A stretch of 64,000 nucleotides of DNA, taken from the NCBI GenBank assembly GCA_963728995.1, contig CAVSMD010000001.1:1-64000 (forward strand), read 5' to 3'. The translations under genes and the position numbers were made by a program. The notes under the pieces are model-generated. The model had not been told where the DNA came from. It saw only the letters and a list, made by a program, of their open reading frames with translations, and ran no database searches. This document shows, in pieces, positions 32,546-41,572 of this stretch. This DNA comes from FEN-1219 sp963728995. Its GTDB lineage: Bacteria; Pseudomonadota; Gammaproteobacteria; Steroidobacterales; Rariloculaceae. Position 1 is the stretch's first letter. Each line of letters begins with the position of its first letter.

Positions 32546-33910
32546 CTAAGGTCGCGGGAACGGGCCCCACACCGGCTCCCGCACGTCGCCCGCCACGGAG
32601 GCGATTTCCGTCTGGATGCGCCCGTCCGAGCTCACGGACGCGAGCACGCCGCGGCCGTTCATGCGCGTGGCGTAGATGATCTGCGCGCCGTTCGGCGCGA
32701 ACGCCGGCGACTCGTCGAGCCTGCCGCTCGTCAGGATCGCAGAGGTTGCCGTTGGCCGGATTCACGAGACCGATCCGGTACGTGTTGTTCTGGCCATAGA
32801 CGACCGCCACCTGCTTGCCGTCCGGCGACACGCGCGGACGCGCGTTGTAGACGCCTTCGTACGTCACGCGCTCCGCACGCGCACCGGGCTCGATGCCCAC
32901 GCGGTAGACCTGCGGGCCGCCGGCGCGGTCGGAGTTGAAGTACAGCGTGCGCCCGTCCGGCGACCAGCTCGGCTCGGTATCGATCGCCGCATCCGTCGTG
33001 ATGCTGCCGCAGCTGCTGCGTGGCGAGGTCGAGCGTGTAGACGTCGAGGTTGCCGTTGTCGTCGCGACAGCACGAGCGCGAGCAATCGCCCGTCCGGTGA
33101 GAACGCCGGCGCGCCGTTCACGCCGGCGCGCGCCCGACACGCGCTCGCGCGTGCCGGTGCGCAGCGTCTGCACGTAGATCGCGGCCGCCTGACCCTCGAA
33201 CGACACGTACGCGAGCCGGCGCGCGTCCGGCGACCACGACGGCGACATCAGCGGCTGCGGCGAATCGGCGACCACGCGCGCGTTCTCGCCGTCGGCGTCG
33301 GAGACGATCAGCCGGTACCGGTGCGCACCGTCGGTGCGCCGCTCCTCGCTGACGTAGGCGATCTGCGTGCTGAATACGCCGGGGATGCCGGTGATCTTCT
33401 CGAAGATCATGTCGGAGATCCGGTGCGCCGTCGCACGCAGATCCGCGCGGCCCGCCTGCAGCCTGAAGCCGAGCGCCTGCTCGCCGCGCACCACGTCGAA
33501 CAGCTCGAACACGGCCGTGAAGCGATCCGGGCCGTCTTCCGTGAGCTGGCCGATCACGAGGTAGTCCGTCTTCGAGCAAGCGCCAGTTCTGGAAATTCAC
33601 CTGCGACGGCTGCGTGGGCCGCGACACCATGTCGGTGAGCGGCAGCGGCGCGAACCGCCCGCGTGCTGCGCAGATCCGCCGTGACCACGGCGCGAGATGT
33701 CGAACGCCGGCTGCGCCACCGCCCTGCCAGCCGAAAGGCACGACGGCGATCGGCACGGGCGCGCTCGGCGCCGCGCGTGATCTCGATGTTGAGCTGCGCG
33801 CTCGCCGCGAATGCCCAGCAGGCACAGATCGCTGCGAGCACGGCGCCCATGTTCCGCCCGCGGCGCGGCCGCCGCAGGGCCCGGCGGATCGATCCTGCAA
33901 CTCCTCGCAT
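32546..33910 (-). CDS. tolB: Tol-Pal system beta-propeller protein TolB
   Basis: Periplasmic TolB connects Pal with TolA. Fragments in several frames read as a signal peptide (AAICACWAFAASAQ), the N-terminal domain (IEITRGA, PIAVVPFGW, VNFQNWRLL) and six-bladed propeller repeats (LMSPSWSPDARRLAYVSFE, DTEPSWSPDGRTLYFNSDR, NARPRVSPDGKQVAVVYG), ending PVWGPFPRP at 32546. At least five frame changes (near 33780, 33575, 33125, 33010 and 32740) are needed. The density of errors in an essential envelope gene supports sequencing indels. Confidence 0.88.
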
Positions 33911-33937
33911 CGGCACTCCTGTTGTGTTGTCCTTCAC

Positions 33938-34738
33938 TTAGATCTCCGGTCGGAAGCGCACGTTCAGATTACGCTCGAACAGATTCGGATTCGGCGGCCG
34001 CGGCAACGGCGACGCGAGCTGCACGGCCGCCTCGATCGAGCGCACGACGGCGTCGTCGCCGTTGCACGCCGTGACGCGCGCCTCGATCACGTCGCCCGTC
34101 GGCATCTGCACCACGCTCACCATGCAGTCGAGCCCGGCCTTCGCCGACAGCGGCCGCGTCCAGTTGCGCTCGATCTTGTCCTGGATCATGCGGATGTACT
34201 GGTCGAGCAGGCCCGCCTTCGCGGCTGCCTGCGCGTCGGCCTCCGCCGCCAGCTGGCGCTGCAGATCGTCCTCGAGCTGTTGCTGCTGCTTGCGGGCCGC
34301 CGCGGCCTTCGCGGCCTCCTCGCGCTGCTTCTTCTCGCGCGCTTCTCGCTCCACGCGCTCTTTCTCGGCCTTCTCTTTCGCCACGCGTTCCTGCTCGCGC
34401 TTGGCCGCTTCCTCGCGCTGCTTCTGCTCGCGCACGGCCTTCTCCTGGGCGATGCGCTCCTGCTCGCGCTTCGCGGCCTCGTCGCGCTCGCGCTGCACGC
34501 GCTGCTCGGCCTCGCGCTTCTGCCGCGCCTCGCGCTGCTGCGCGCTGCTGCTCCTCGCGCACGGCCTGCTCGTGACGCTCGAGCACCGAGCTGATCCACG
34601 ATCACGCCCTGCACCGGCGCCGGGCGCGGGCCGCTGCCGCGCCGGCAAGTGCACGCCGAGCGTCAGCGCAGCGACCACGGCGACGTGCAGCGCCACGGAG
34701 TAGACGACGGCCCCTTTGCGCGTCCGATCCTGGCTCAT
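33938..34738 (-). CDS. tolA: Tol-Pal system protein TolA
   Basis: Inner-membrane protein that spans the periplasm from TolQR to Pal/TolB. One N-terminal helix (VVYSVALHVAVVAALTLGV) is followed by a long Ala/Glu/Lys/Arg-rich coiled region (REQKQREEAAKREQERV) and a C-terminal domain (DQYIRMIQDKIERNWTRP, then VQMPTGDVIEARVTACNGD). Two compensating shifts near 34590 and 34540 garble about 20 residues after the helix. The length (~266 aa) is short but normal for non-enteric homologues. Confidence 0.9.
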   Translation of the reverse strand: MSQDRTRKGAVVYSVALHVAVVAALTLGVHLPARQRPAPGAGAGRDRGSARCSSVTSRPCARSSSAQQREARQKREAEQRVQRERDEAAKREQERIAQEKAVREQKQREEAAKREQERVAKEKAEKERVEREAREKKQREEAAKAAAARKQQQQLEDDLQRQLAAEADAQAAAKAGLLDQYIRMIQDKIERNWTRPLSAKAGLDCMVSVVQMPTGDVIEARVTACNGDDAVVRSIEAAVQLASPLPRPPNPNLFERNLNVRFRPEI

Positions 34739-34747
34739 GGCACCCCG

Positions 34748-35197
34748 CTAGCGTCCCCGCCGCGGCTTCTGCGTCGCGCCTGTCGGGTCCGTCAGGAAGC
34801 CGACCTTCTGCGCGCCGGCCTGCTGCAAGCAGCGCAGCGCCGGTGACCACGCGACCGTACGGCACGTTCTCGTCGGCCTTGACGAGCACCTGCGTCTGCG
34901 GATTGCGGCGAATCACGGCCGACGCGCGCTCGATGAGCGTCGCGTCGTCGATCGGCCGCTTCGGTGTTGTCGCCGATGTTCAGGTAGAACTTGCCGTCGC
35001 GATCGACGCTGAGCACGAGCGGCTCGTTGTCGTCGGCCGCGATCGGCTGGCGCCGGCGCCTTCGGCAGATCGACGCTGATGCCCTGCGTCAGCAGCGGCG
35101 CCGTGATCATGAAGATGATCAGCAGCACGAGCATCACGTCGATGTACGGCACGACGTTGATCTCGGACATCAGCCGATGCTTGCCGGAACGGATCAT
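34748..35197 (-). CDS. tolR: Tol-Pal system protein TolR (ExbD-like)
   Basis: Partner of TolQ in the proton-driven motor. It starts MIRSGKHRLMSEINVVPYID, with the helix VMLVLLIIFMITAPLL holding the essential Asp of the ExbD/TolR type, and ends VGFLTDPTGATQKPRRGR. Frame changes near 35055, 34965 and 34823 split the periplasmic domain (LSVDRDGKFYLNIGDN, NPQTQVLVKADENVPYG). Four bases separate it from tolQ. Confidence 0.9.
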
Positions 35198-35201
35198 CGC
35201 T

Positions 35202-35929
35202 CTACTCCCGGCGGCCACGCGCTCGGCCGCTTGCGTCGCGCGGCGCGCCATCCCGGCGCGCGGCGTTGCGTTGGAAGATGGCCGACAGCTCCTCCATGAA
35301 CGTGTCGTAGCGGACCTCGAGCCGGCCGACCTGATCCGCGTAGCGGTTGAAGGAGATGCCGGCCGGGATCGCGGCGAAAAGTCCCATGGCCGTCGCGATC
35401 AGCGCCTCGGAGATGTGCGGCGCGACCACGGCGATCGTGGCGGCCTGCACGTTACCGAGCGAGTAGAACGCGCTCATGATGCCCCACACGGTGCCGAACA
35501 GGCCGACGTACGGGCTCGTGTTGCTCACGGTGGCGAGAAACGCGAGGTGGTGCTCGAGCCGATCCATCTCGCGCAGCGAGAGACGCGCATCGCGCGGCGC
35601 GACGCCCTCGATGACCTGATCGGCGTCGAGTCCAGACTCCTGCTTGAGCCGACCGAACTCGCGGAACCCGGCCTCGAAGATGCCGGCCATGCCGAGCGGC
35701 GTGGCGTCGGCGCGCGCGATCTCGCGATACAGCGAGGACAAGATCGCACGCCGGACCAGAAGCTCGCCTCGAACTCGACGGCCGACTTCATCGCCTGGTT
35801 CAAGACGCGGCGCTTGTCGATGATCACGGCCCACGAGCTGATCGAGAACAGCAGCAAGCACGCAAGCACGATCTGCACGACCACGCTCGCGTCGAGAATC
35901 AGTTTGACGACGGACAAATCGTTGTTCAT
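35202..35929 (-). CDS. tolQ: Tol-Pal system protein TolQ (ExbB-like)
   Basis: Three-helix inner-membrane protein of the Tol motor. It begins MNNDLSVVKLILDASVVVQI; the later helices are in TSPYVGLFGTVWGIMSAF and TAMGLFAAIPAGISF, which are family hallmarks. A shift near 35755 joins the two visible frames. The gene lies directly downstream of ybgC in the usual operon order. Confidence 0.92.
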
Positions 35930-35938
35930 GCGTTCAGC

Positions 35939-36335
35939 TCACTCATGAGTACCATTGGTAGCCGCCGCGGCCGACCCGCGCTCGGCGTCCTTGCACGCAA
36001 CCTCGGCCACGCCCTCGCAAATCACCTCGCCGTCCGGCTCGTTCAGCGCCACCTGCTGGGCGAAGCGGACGCGCGCACCGCGCGCCTCGGCGACCGACGG
36101 CCGACACGTACAGCATGTCGGACAGCCGCGCCGGCGCATGGAATCGCGCCTCGATGCTCGCGAGCACGAGCAACACGCCGTGCTCCTGCAGAAGCTGCTC
36201 GTGATCGACGCCTTGCGTGCGCAGCCATTCGGTTCGCGCCCGCTCCATGAAGCGGAAGTAGCTCGCGTTGTAGACGACGCCCTGCGCGTCCGTATCCTCC
36301 AAATACACTCTGACCGGCAATACGTACTTAGGCAT
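35939..36335 (-). CDS. ybgC: Tol-Pal-associated acyl-CoA thioesterase YbgC
   Basis: Hot-dog fold thioesterase usually first in the tol operon. The N-terminus VRVYLEDTDAQGVVYNASYF with the catalytic Asp, and FMERARTEWLRTQG, are diagnostic. A single shift near 36098 joins to FAQQVALNEPDGEVICEG. The ATG at 36335 (MPKYVLPVRVYLED) was chosen over the one at 36350. It ends 10 bp before tolQ. Confidence 0.9.
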
Positions 36336-36354
36336 GCATCCGCGCACCACGCGT

Positions 36355-37380
36355 TCAGTCGAACAGGCTCGCGGTTTCCGGCCGCTCGCGCGCGGCCGGC
36401 ACCGGAATGCCGAAATGCAGATAGGCCGAGCGCGTCGCGATCCGGCCGCGCGACGTGCGCTGCAGGAACCCCTCCTGAATCAGATACGGCTCCACGACGT
36501 CCTCGAGCGTGCCGCGCTCCTCGCCGAGCGCGGCGGCCAGGCTCTCGATGCCGACCGGCCCGCCGTCGAACTTCTCGATGATCGCGAGCAGCAGCTTGCG
36601 ATCGAGCACGTCGAAGCCGTGCGGATCCACCTCGAGCAAATCCATGGCGGCCTTCGCCACGCTCTCGGTGACCTTGCCGTCGGCCTTGACCTGCGCGTAG
36701 TCGCGCACGCGGCGCAGCAGGCGATTCGCGATCCGCGGCGTGCCGCGCGAGCGCGATGCGCGATCTCGCGCGCGCCGGCGTCGTCGATCGGCAGATCGAG
36801 AATCCGCGCCGTGCGCTGCACGATCTGCACGAGCTCGGCGTGCCGCGTAGAACTCGAGATGCTGCGTGATGCCGAACCGATCGCGCAGCGGCGACGTGAG
36901 CAGGCCCGCGCGCGTCGTGGCGCCGACCAGCGTGAACGGCGGCAGATCGAGCTTGATCGAGCGCGCGCCGGGGCCTTCGCCGACCATGATGTCGAACTGA
37001 AAGTCCTCGAGCGCCGGATACAGCACCTCCTCGACCACGGGGCTCAAGCGGTGGATCTCGTCGACGAACAGCACGTCGTGCGGCTCGAGGTTCGTCAGCA
37101 GCGAGGCGAGATCGCCGGGCCGCTCGAGCACGGGGCCCGACGTCTGGTGCAGGTTCACGCCGAGCTCGTTCGCGATGATGTGCGCGAGCGTGGTCTTGCC
37201 GAGGCCCGGCGGGCCGAACAGCAGCGTGTGATCGAGCGCTTCGCGGCGTTGCCGCGCGGCGGCGATGAAGATCTCGAGCTGCGCCTTCACGCGCGGCTGG
37301 CCGATGTACTCGGTCAGGCGCCGCGGCCGCACGGCGCGATCGAACGCCTCGTCTTCCTTGCCGGCCAGCGGCGTGACCAC
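36355..37380 (-). CDS. ruvB: Holliday junction branch migration ATPase RuvB
   Basis: Hexameric motor that drives branch migration with RuvA. Walker A GPPGLGKTTLAH, Walker B LFVDEIHRLSP, the Arg-finger region GATTRAGLLTSPLRDRFG and the C-terminal winged helix (EPYLIQEGFLQRTSRGRIAT) are all visible. Two compensating shifts near 36843 and 36745 scramble ~40 residues. The start is uncertain: GTG at 37380 is used, but the family N-terminus continues upstream without an ATG before the stop at 37411. Confidence 0.92.
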   Translation of the reverse strand: MVTPLAGKEDEAFDRAVRPRRLTEYIGQPRVKAQLEIFIAAARQRREALDHTLLFGPPGLGKTTLAHIIANELGVNLHQTSGPVLERPGDLASLLTNLEPHDVLFVDEIHRLSPVVEEVLYPALEDFQFDIMVGEGPGARSIKLDLPPFTLVGATTRAGLLTSPLRDRFGITQHLEFYAARRARADRAAHGADSRSADRRRRRARDRASRSRGTPRIANRLLRRVRDYAQVKADGKVTESVAKAAMDLLEVDPHGFDVLDRKLLLAIIEKFDGGPVGIESLAAALGEERGTLEDVVEPYLIQEGFLQRTSRGRIATRSAYLHFGIPVPAARERPETASLFD

Positions 37381-37410
37381 GCGGCCCTTGTCGATGCTAT
37401 ACGGCTTCGC

Positions 37411-38014
37411 TCAACGGTCCCCCACGCGCTCGCGATGCACGCGCCGCAGCGCTTCACGGATCATCTCCTCGGTCGTGAGCCGCACGGCATCGAGATCCTT
37501 CAGCATGCGCACGACCTCGGCCGGCTTGTAGCCGAGCGCGAGCAGCGCGCCATGCGCCTCGTCCTCCGCCGCGGAGCGCGCCGGCAGCGCCGCTGCCTCG
37601 GCCGTCGGCGCGTCGGGCAGCCGATCCGCCATCTCGATCAGCAGACGCTCGCCGGTCTTGCGACCGACGCCGGGAATCTTCGTGAGGCTCAAGAGATTCT
37701 TCTCGCGCACGCACTTGTAGAAGCCGTCGACGCTCATGCCCGACAGCACGCCGAGCGCGATCCTCGCGCCGACGCCGGAGATCTTCAGCAGATTGCGGAA
37801 CAGCGTGCGCTCGGCTTCGGTGAAGAAGCCGTACAACGCGTGCGCGTCCTCGCGCACGATCAGGTGCGTGACGAGCGACAGCTGCTGCCCCGTCTCGGGC
37901 AAGCGATAGAACGTCGACATCGGCGCCTCGAGCTCGTAGCCGACGCCGCCGACGTCGATGCGTGAGCGACGGCGGTCGTTTCGATACCAATGTGCCTCGC
38001 AGGAATCCGATCAC
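37411..38014 (-). CDS. ruvA: Holliday junction-binding protein RuvA
   Basis: Tetrameric DNA-binding subunit. The N-terminus MIGFLRGTLVSKRPPSLT and, after a shift near 37960, VGYELEAPMSTFYRLPETG give the OB fold; the double helix-hairpin-helix is LLKISGVGARIALGVLSGM and LTKIPGVGRKTGERLLIEM; the RuvB-binding domain ends the protein. Length ~200 is normal. Lies between ruvC and ruvB. Confidence 0.92.
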
Positions 38015-38027
38015 TGCTCGTCGCCTC

Positions 38028-38523
38028 TCAGATCTTCGTCACGGCTTGCAGCGCGCCGCGCATGCCGCGCTGGTTCGCGTGACAGATCGCGGCCGCGAGC
38101 GCGTCGGCCGCATCCGCCGCGATCGACTCGCGCACGCCGAGGATCATGCGCACCATGCGCTGCACCTGCTCCTTCTCCGCGCCGCCGGTGCCGACGACGG
38201 CCTTCTTGATGTGTCGCGCGCTGTACTCGTAGATCGGCACGTCGGCCGCGAACGTCGCGCAGATGGCGGCCGCGCGTGCCTGGCCGAGCTTCAGCGCACT
38301 GTCGGCGTTGCGGCTCAGGAACACGCGCTCGATGGCGATCTCGGTCGGCCGGTACTCGCGGACGACCTCGCCCAGCGCGCGGAAGATGCTGCGCAGCCGA
38401 TCGCAGTGCTCGCCGCTCGTGCGGATGCTGCCCCATTCGACGACCGTCGGTTCGCCGGCCGTCGAGATCGACGATGCCGAAACCCGTGATCTGCGAGCCC
38501 GGATCGATCCCGAGGATGCGCAC
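38028..38523 (-). CDS. ruvC: Holliday junction resolvase RuvC
   Basis: Nuclease that cuts Holliday junctions. GTG at 38523 gives MRILGIDPGSQITGFGIVD with the first catalytic Asp; a shift near 38462 joins TVVEWGSIRTSGEHC. The acidic residues in EIAIERVFLSRNADSAL and AADAADALAAAICHA complete the active site. It precedes ruvA by 13 bp in the ruvCAB order typical of proteobacteria. Confidence 0.92.
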
Positions 38524-38751
38524 ACAATCCAGTGGTGTCAGAAGAGGCGCCGACGCGGCGGGGGTGGCCGCCGGCCTGCTCACCCGCTCACCCGCACGTA
38601 GTTCACCCACTTGCCAGGAAGCTGCATCTCGCACCAATAGATCGCGCGCGGCCCCCCACGGACCGCCTGCAATCTGCCGCAAAAACCCATCAACTCCGAC
38701 GGTGGCCCCCGAGCCACCCGGACCTATGATACCGGCAGAAGCCCGGGAGCG

Positions 38752-40186
38752 TTAGCGGTTGATGCCGTGGATGGAGCGCTTGTCGGCGGCGAGCGACGCT
38801 TCGTGCAGCGACTCGCTCAGCGTCGGGTGAGCGTGCACGGTGCGCTGGATGTCCTCGGCCGACGCCGAGAACTCCATCGCCAGCACGGCCTCGGCGATCA
38901 GCTCGCCGGCCAGCGGGCCCGACGATGTGCACGCCGAGGATGTCGTCGTGCTCCTCGTCCGCGATCAGCTTCACGAAGCCGATGGCCTGCTGCATGCGCC
39001 TTCGCGCGGCCGTTGGCGCCGAAACCGAAGGTCCCGACCTTGTAGGGCCGCCCGCCCGCCTTGACCTCTTCCTCGGTCTGGCCCACCCAGGCGATCTCGG
39101 GCGCCGTGTAGATCACGGACGGGATCGTCCGGTAGTTGACCTCGGCGATCGTGGCCCGCGATCAGCTCGGCCACCATGACGCCCTCTTCCATGCCCTTGT
39201 GCGCGAGCATGGGGCCGCGGACGACGTCGCCGACGGCCCAGACGTTCGGCACGCTCGTGCGGCATTGCTCGTCGACCTCGATGAAGCCGCGCTTGTCGAG
39301 CGGCACGTTCACGCCCGGGCCGAACAAGCCCGCCGTGACCGGTCGCCGGCCCACGGCGACGACCAACGCGTCGACCTCGAGCTGCTGCGCCGCGCCGCCG
39401 CTCTCGAAGCTCGACCTTCACGACGTCGCCCTGCACGGCCGCGCCGGTGACCTTCGCGCCGAGCCGAATGTCGAGCCCCTGCCGTTTGAAGTGCCGCAGC
39501 CCTTCCTTGGCGACCTGCTGATCCGCCATCGGCAGGAAAGTATCGAGCGCCTCGAGGATCACGACCTCCGAGCCGAGCCGGCGCCAGACGCTGCCGAGCT
39601 CGAGGCCGATCACGCCGGCGCCGATCACGCCCAAGCCGCTTCGGCACGCTGTCGAACGCGAGCGCACCGGTCGAGTCGACGATTCGCTTGCCGTCGAACT
39701 TCGCGATCGGCAGCTCGATCGGCGCGGAGCCGGTCGCGAGCACGACGTGGCCGGCCGCCAGCGTCTCCACGCCCGCGTCGGTCGTGACCTCGACGCGGTT
39801 GCCGGCGAAGCAGCTTGCCGCGGCCCTTGAAGCCCGTGACGCCGGCCGCCTTGAACAGGGCGTCGACGCCCGAGGTGAGCTGCTTGCACGATGCCGCGCT
39901 TGCGCGTCTGCATCGTCCCGACGTCGATGCCGACGCCGCTGATCTTGATGCCGTGGGCATCGAACTCCGTCTGCGCGCGATGATAGAGCTCGGTGGACTC
40001 GAGCAGCGCCTTCGATGGAATGCAGCCGACGTTCAGGCACGTGCCGCCGAACGCCCGCACGCCTTCCTCGTTCTTGTAATCGTCGATGCACGCGGCCGAC
40101 AGACCGAGCTGCGCCGCACGAATCGCCGCGGGATAACCGGCCGGACCGCCGCCGATCACGACGACGTCGAATTTCTTATCGCTCAT
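38752..40186 (-). CDS. lpdA: Dihydrolipoyl dehydrogenase (E3)
   Basis: FAD enzyme that reoxidises dihydrolipoamide in the 2-oxoglutarate dehydrogenase complex. Seen in pieces: VVIGGGPAGYPAAIRAAQLG (FAD), GGTCLNVGCIPSKALL with the redox cysteines, GVIGLELGSVWRRLGSEV (NAD), VWAVGDVVRGPMLAHKGMEE, and the end PTLSESLHEASLAADKRSIH. Around seven frame changes (near 39890, 39810, 39640, 39412, 39155, 39000 and 38925) must be joined. It follows sucB by 24 bp. Confidence 0.9.
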
Positions 40187-40210
40187 CTTTTCTTCTTCAG
40201 GATCCTGTGA

Positions 40211-41537
40211 CTAAATCTCGAGAAGCAGCCGCGACGGATCCTCGATGAGATCCTTGACGTGGACGAGGAACTGCACGGCTTCGCGACCGTCGACGATGCG
40301 ATGATCGTAGGTCAGCGCCAGGTACATCATCGGCCGCGCTTCGATCTTGCCGTCGACGACGACTGGCCGCTGCTGGATCTTGTGCATGCCGAGGATGCCG
40401 CTCTGCGGCGGATTCAGGATCGGCGTGGACATCAACGAGCCGAAGATGCCGCCGTTCGTGATCGTGAACGTGCCGCCCGTGAGCTCTTCCATCTGCAGGC
40501 CGCCGCTGCGCGCGCGCTCGCCGAAATCGCGGATGGACCGCTCGATCTCGGCCAAGCCGGAGAACTCGGCGTTGCGCAGCACCGGCACGACGAGGCCGCG
40601 ATCCGTGGAGACCGCCACGCCGATGTCGAAGAACTCGTGATAGACGATGTCGTTGCCGTCGACCGACGCATTCACGAGCGGGAACTGTCGCAGCGCCTCG
40701 ATGCTGGCCTTCACGAAGAAGCCCATGAAGCCGAGCTTCACGCCGTGGCGTGCGGTGAACGCTTCCTGATACCGCTGTCGCAACGCCATGACCGCCGCCA
40801 TGTCCACCTCGTTGAAGGTGGTCAGCATCGCGGCCTGCTGCTGCGCCTGCAGTAGCCGCTCGGCGATTCGAGCACGCAGTCGCGTCATCGGCACGCGCTG
40901 CTCGGTGCGGGAGCGTCGGCCCGGCTGCGGCTCGTGATCCGCCACGCCGGCGCGCGTGAGCACGTCGCTCTCGATGCCCACGGTGGTGGCCTGATGATCG
41001 GCCAGATACTCGAGCACGTCGCCCTTCGTGATGCGGCCTTCGCGACCCGAGCCTGCGATCGCGGCGGGATCGATGTCGTGCTCCTCGACGAGCTTGCGAA
41101 CCGCGGGGCCCATGCGATTGGCGCCGGCCGAAAAGGCACGCGCCGCAGCGGAGGCGGCAGGGCCGCTCGGCTCTGCCGCGGCCGGCGGCGGCGTGGCGCG
41201 GTCTGCGCGGCGGAGCGGGGCCGGCTTCGGCCGGCGCGGTGCGGGCTCCGCGGCTGCGGCCGGTGCCGCGGCGCTTCGCAGGCGCAGCCGCCGCCCCGGC
41301 ACCGGGCTCGAGCACGGCCAGCACCTGGCCGCTCGTGACCACGGCGCCATCGGCCGCGATGATCTGCTTCAACACGCCGTCGGCCGGAGCGGGCACCTCG
41401 AGCACGACCTTGTCGGTCTCGAGGTCGACGAGATTCTCGTCGCGGCTCACGGCCTCGCCGGCTTTCTTGTGCCAGGCGACGAGCGTGGCGTCTGCGACGG
41501 ATTCGGGGAGCTGCGGGACCTTGACCTCGATACTCAC
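40211..41537 (-). CDS. sucB: Dihydrolipoyllysine succinyltransferase (E2)
   Basis: The E2 core of the 2-oxoglutarate dehydrogenase complex. GTG at 41537 gives MSIEVKVPQLPESVADATL; the lipoyl domain has the modified Lys in ENLVDLETDKVVLEVPAP. A Pro/Ala linker with a shift near 41280 leads to the E3-binding domain (GPAVRKLVEEHDIDPAAIAG) and the catalytic domain ending LTYDHRIVDGREAVQFL, with His and Asp of the transferase site. Normal length (~440 aa). Confidence 0.93.
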
Positions 41538-41572
41538 GACAACACCATCCTCCGTCTCGTTCGCTGTCGGCC

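Noticed and set aside
36334..37965. 543-residue plus-strand frame
   Set aside because: Antisense to ruvB and ruvA in a GC-rich region; composition is typical of a shadow frame.
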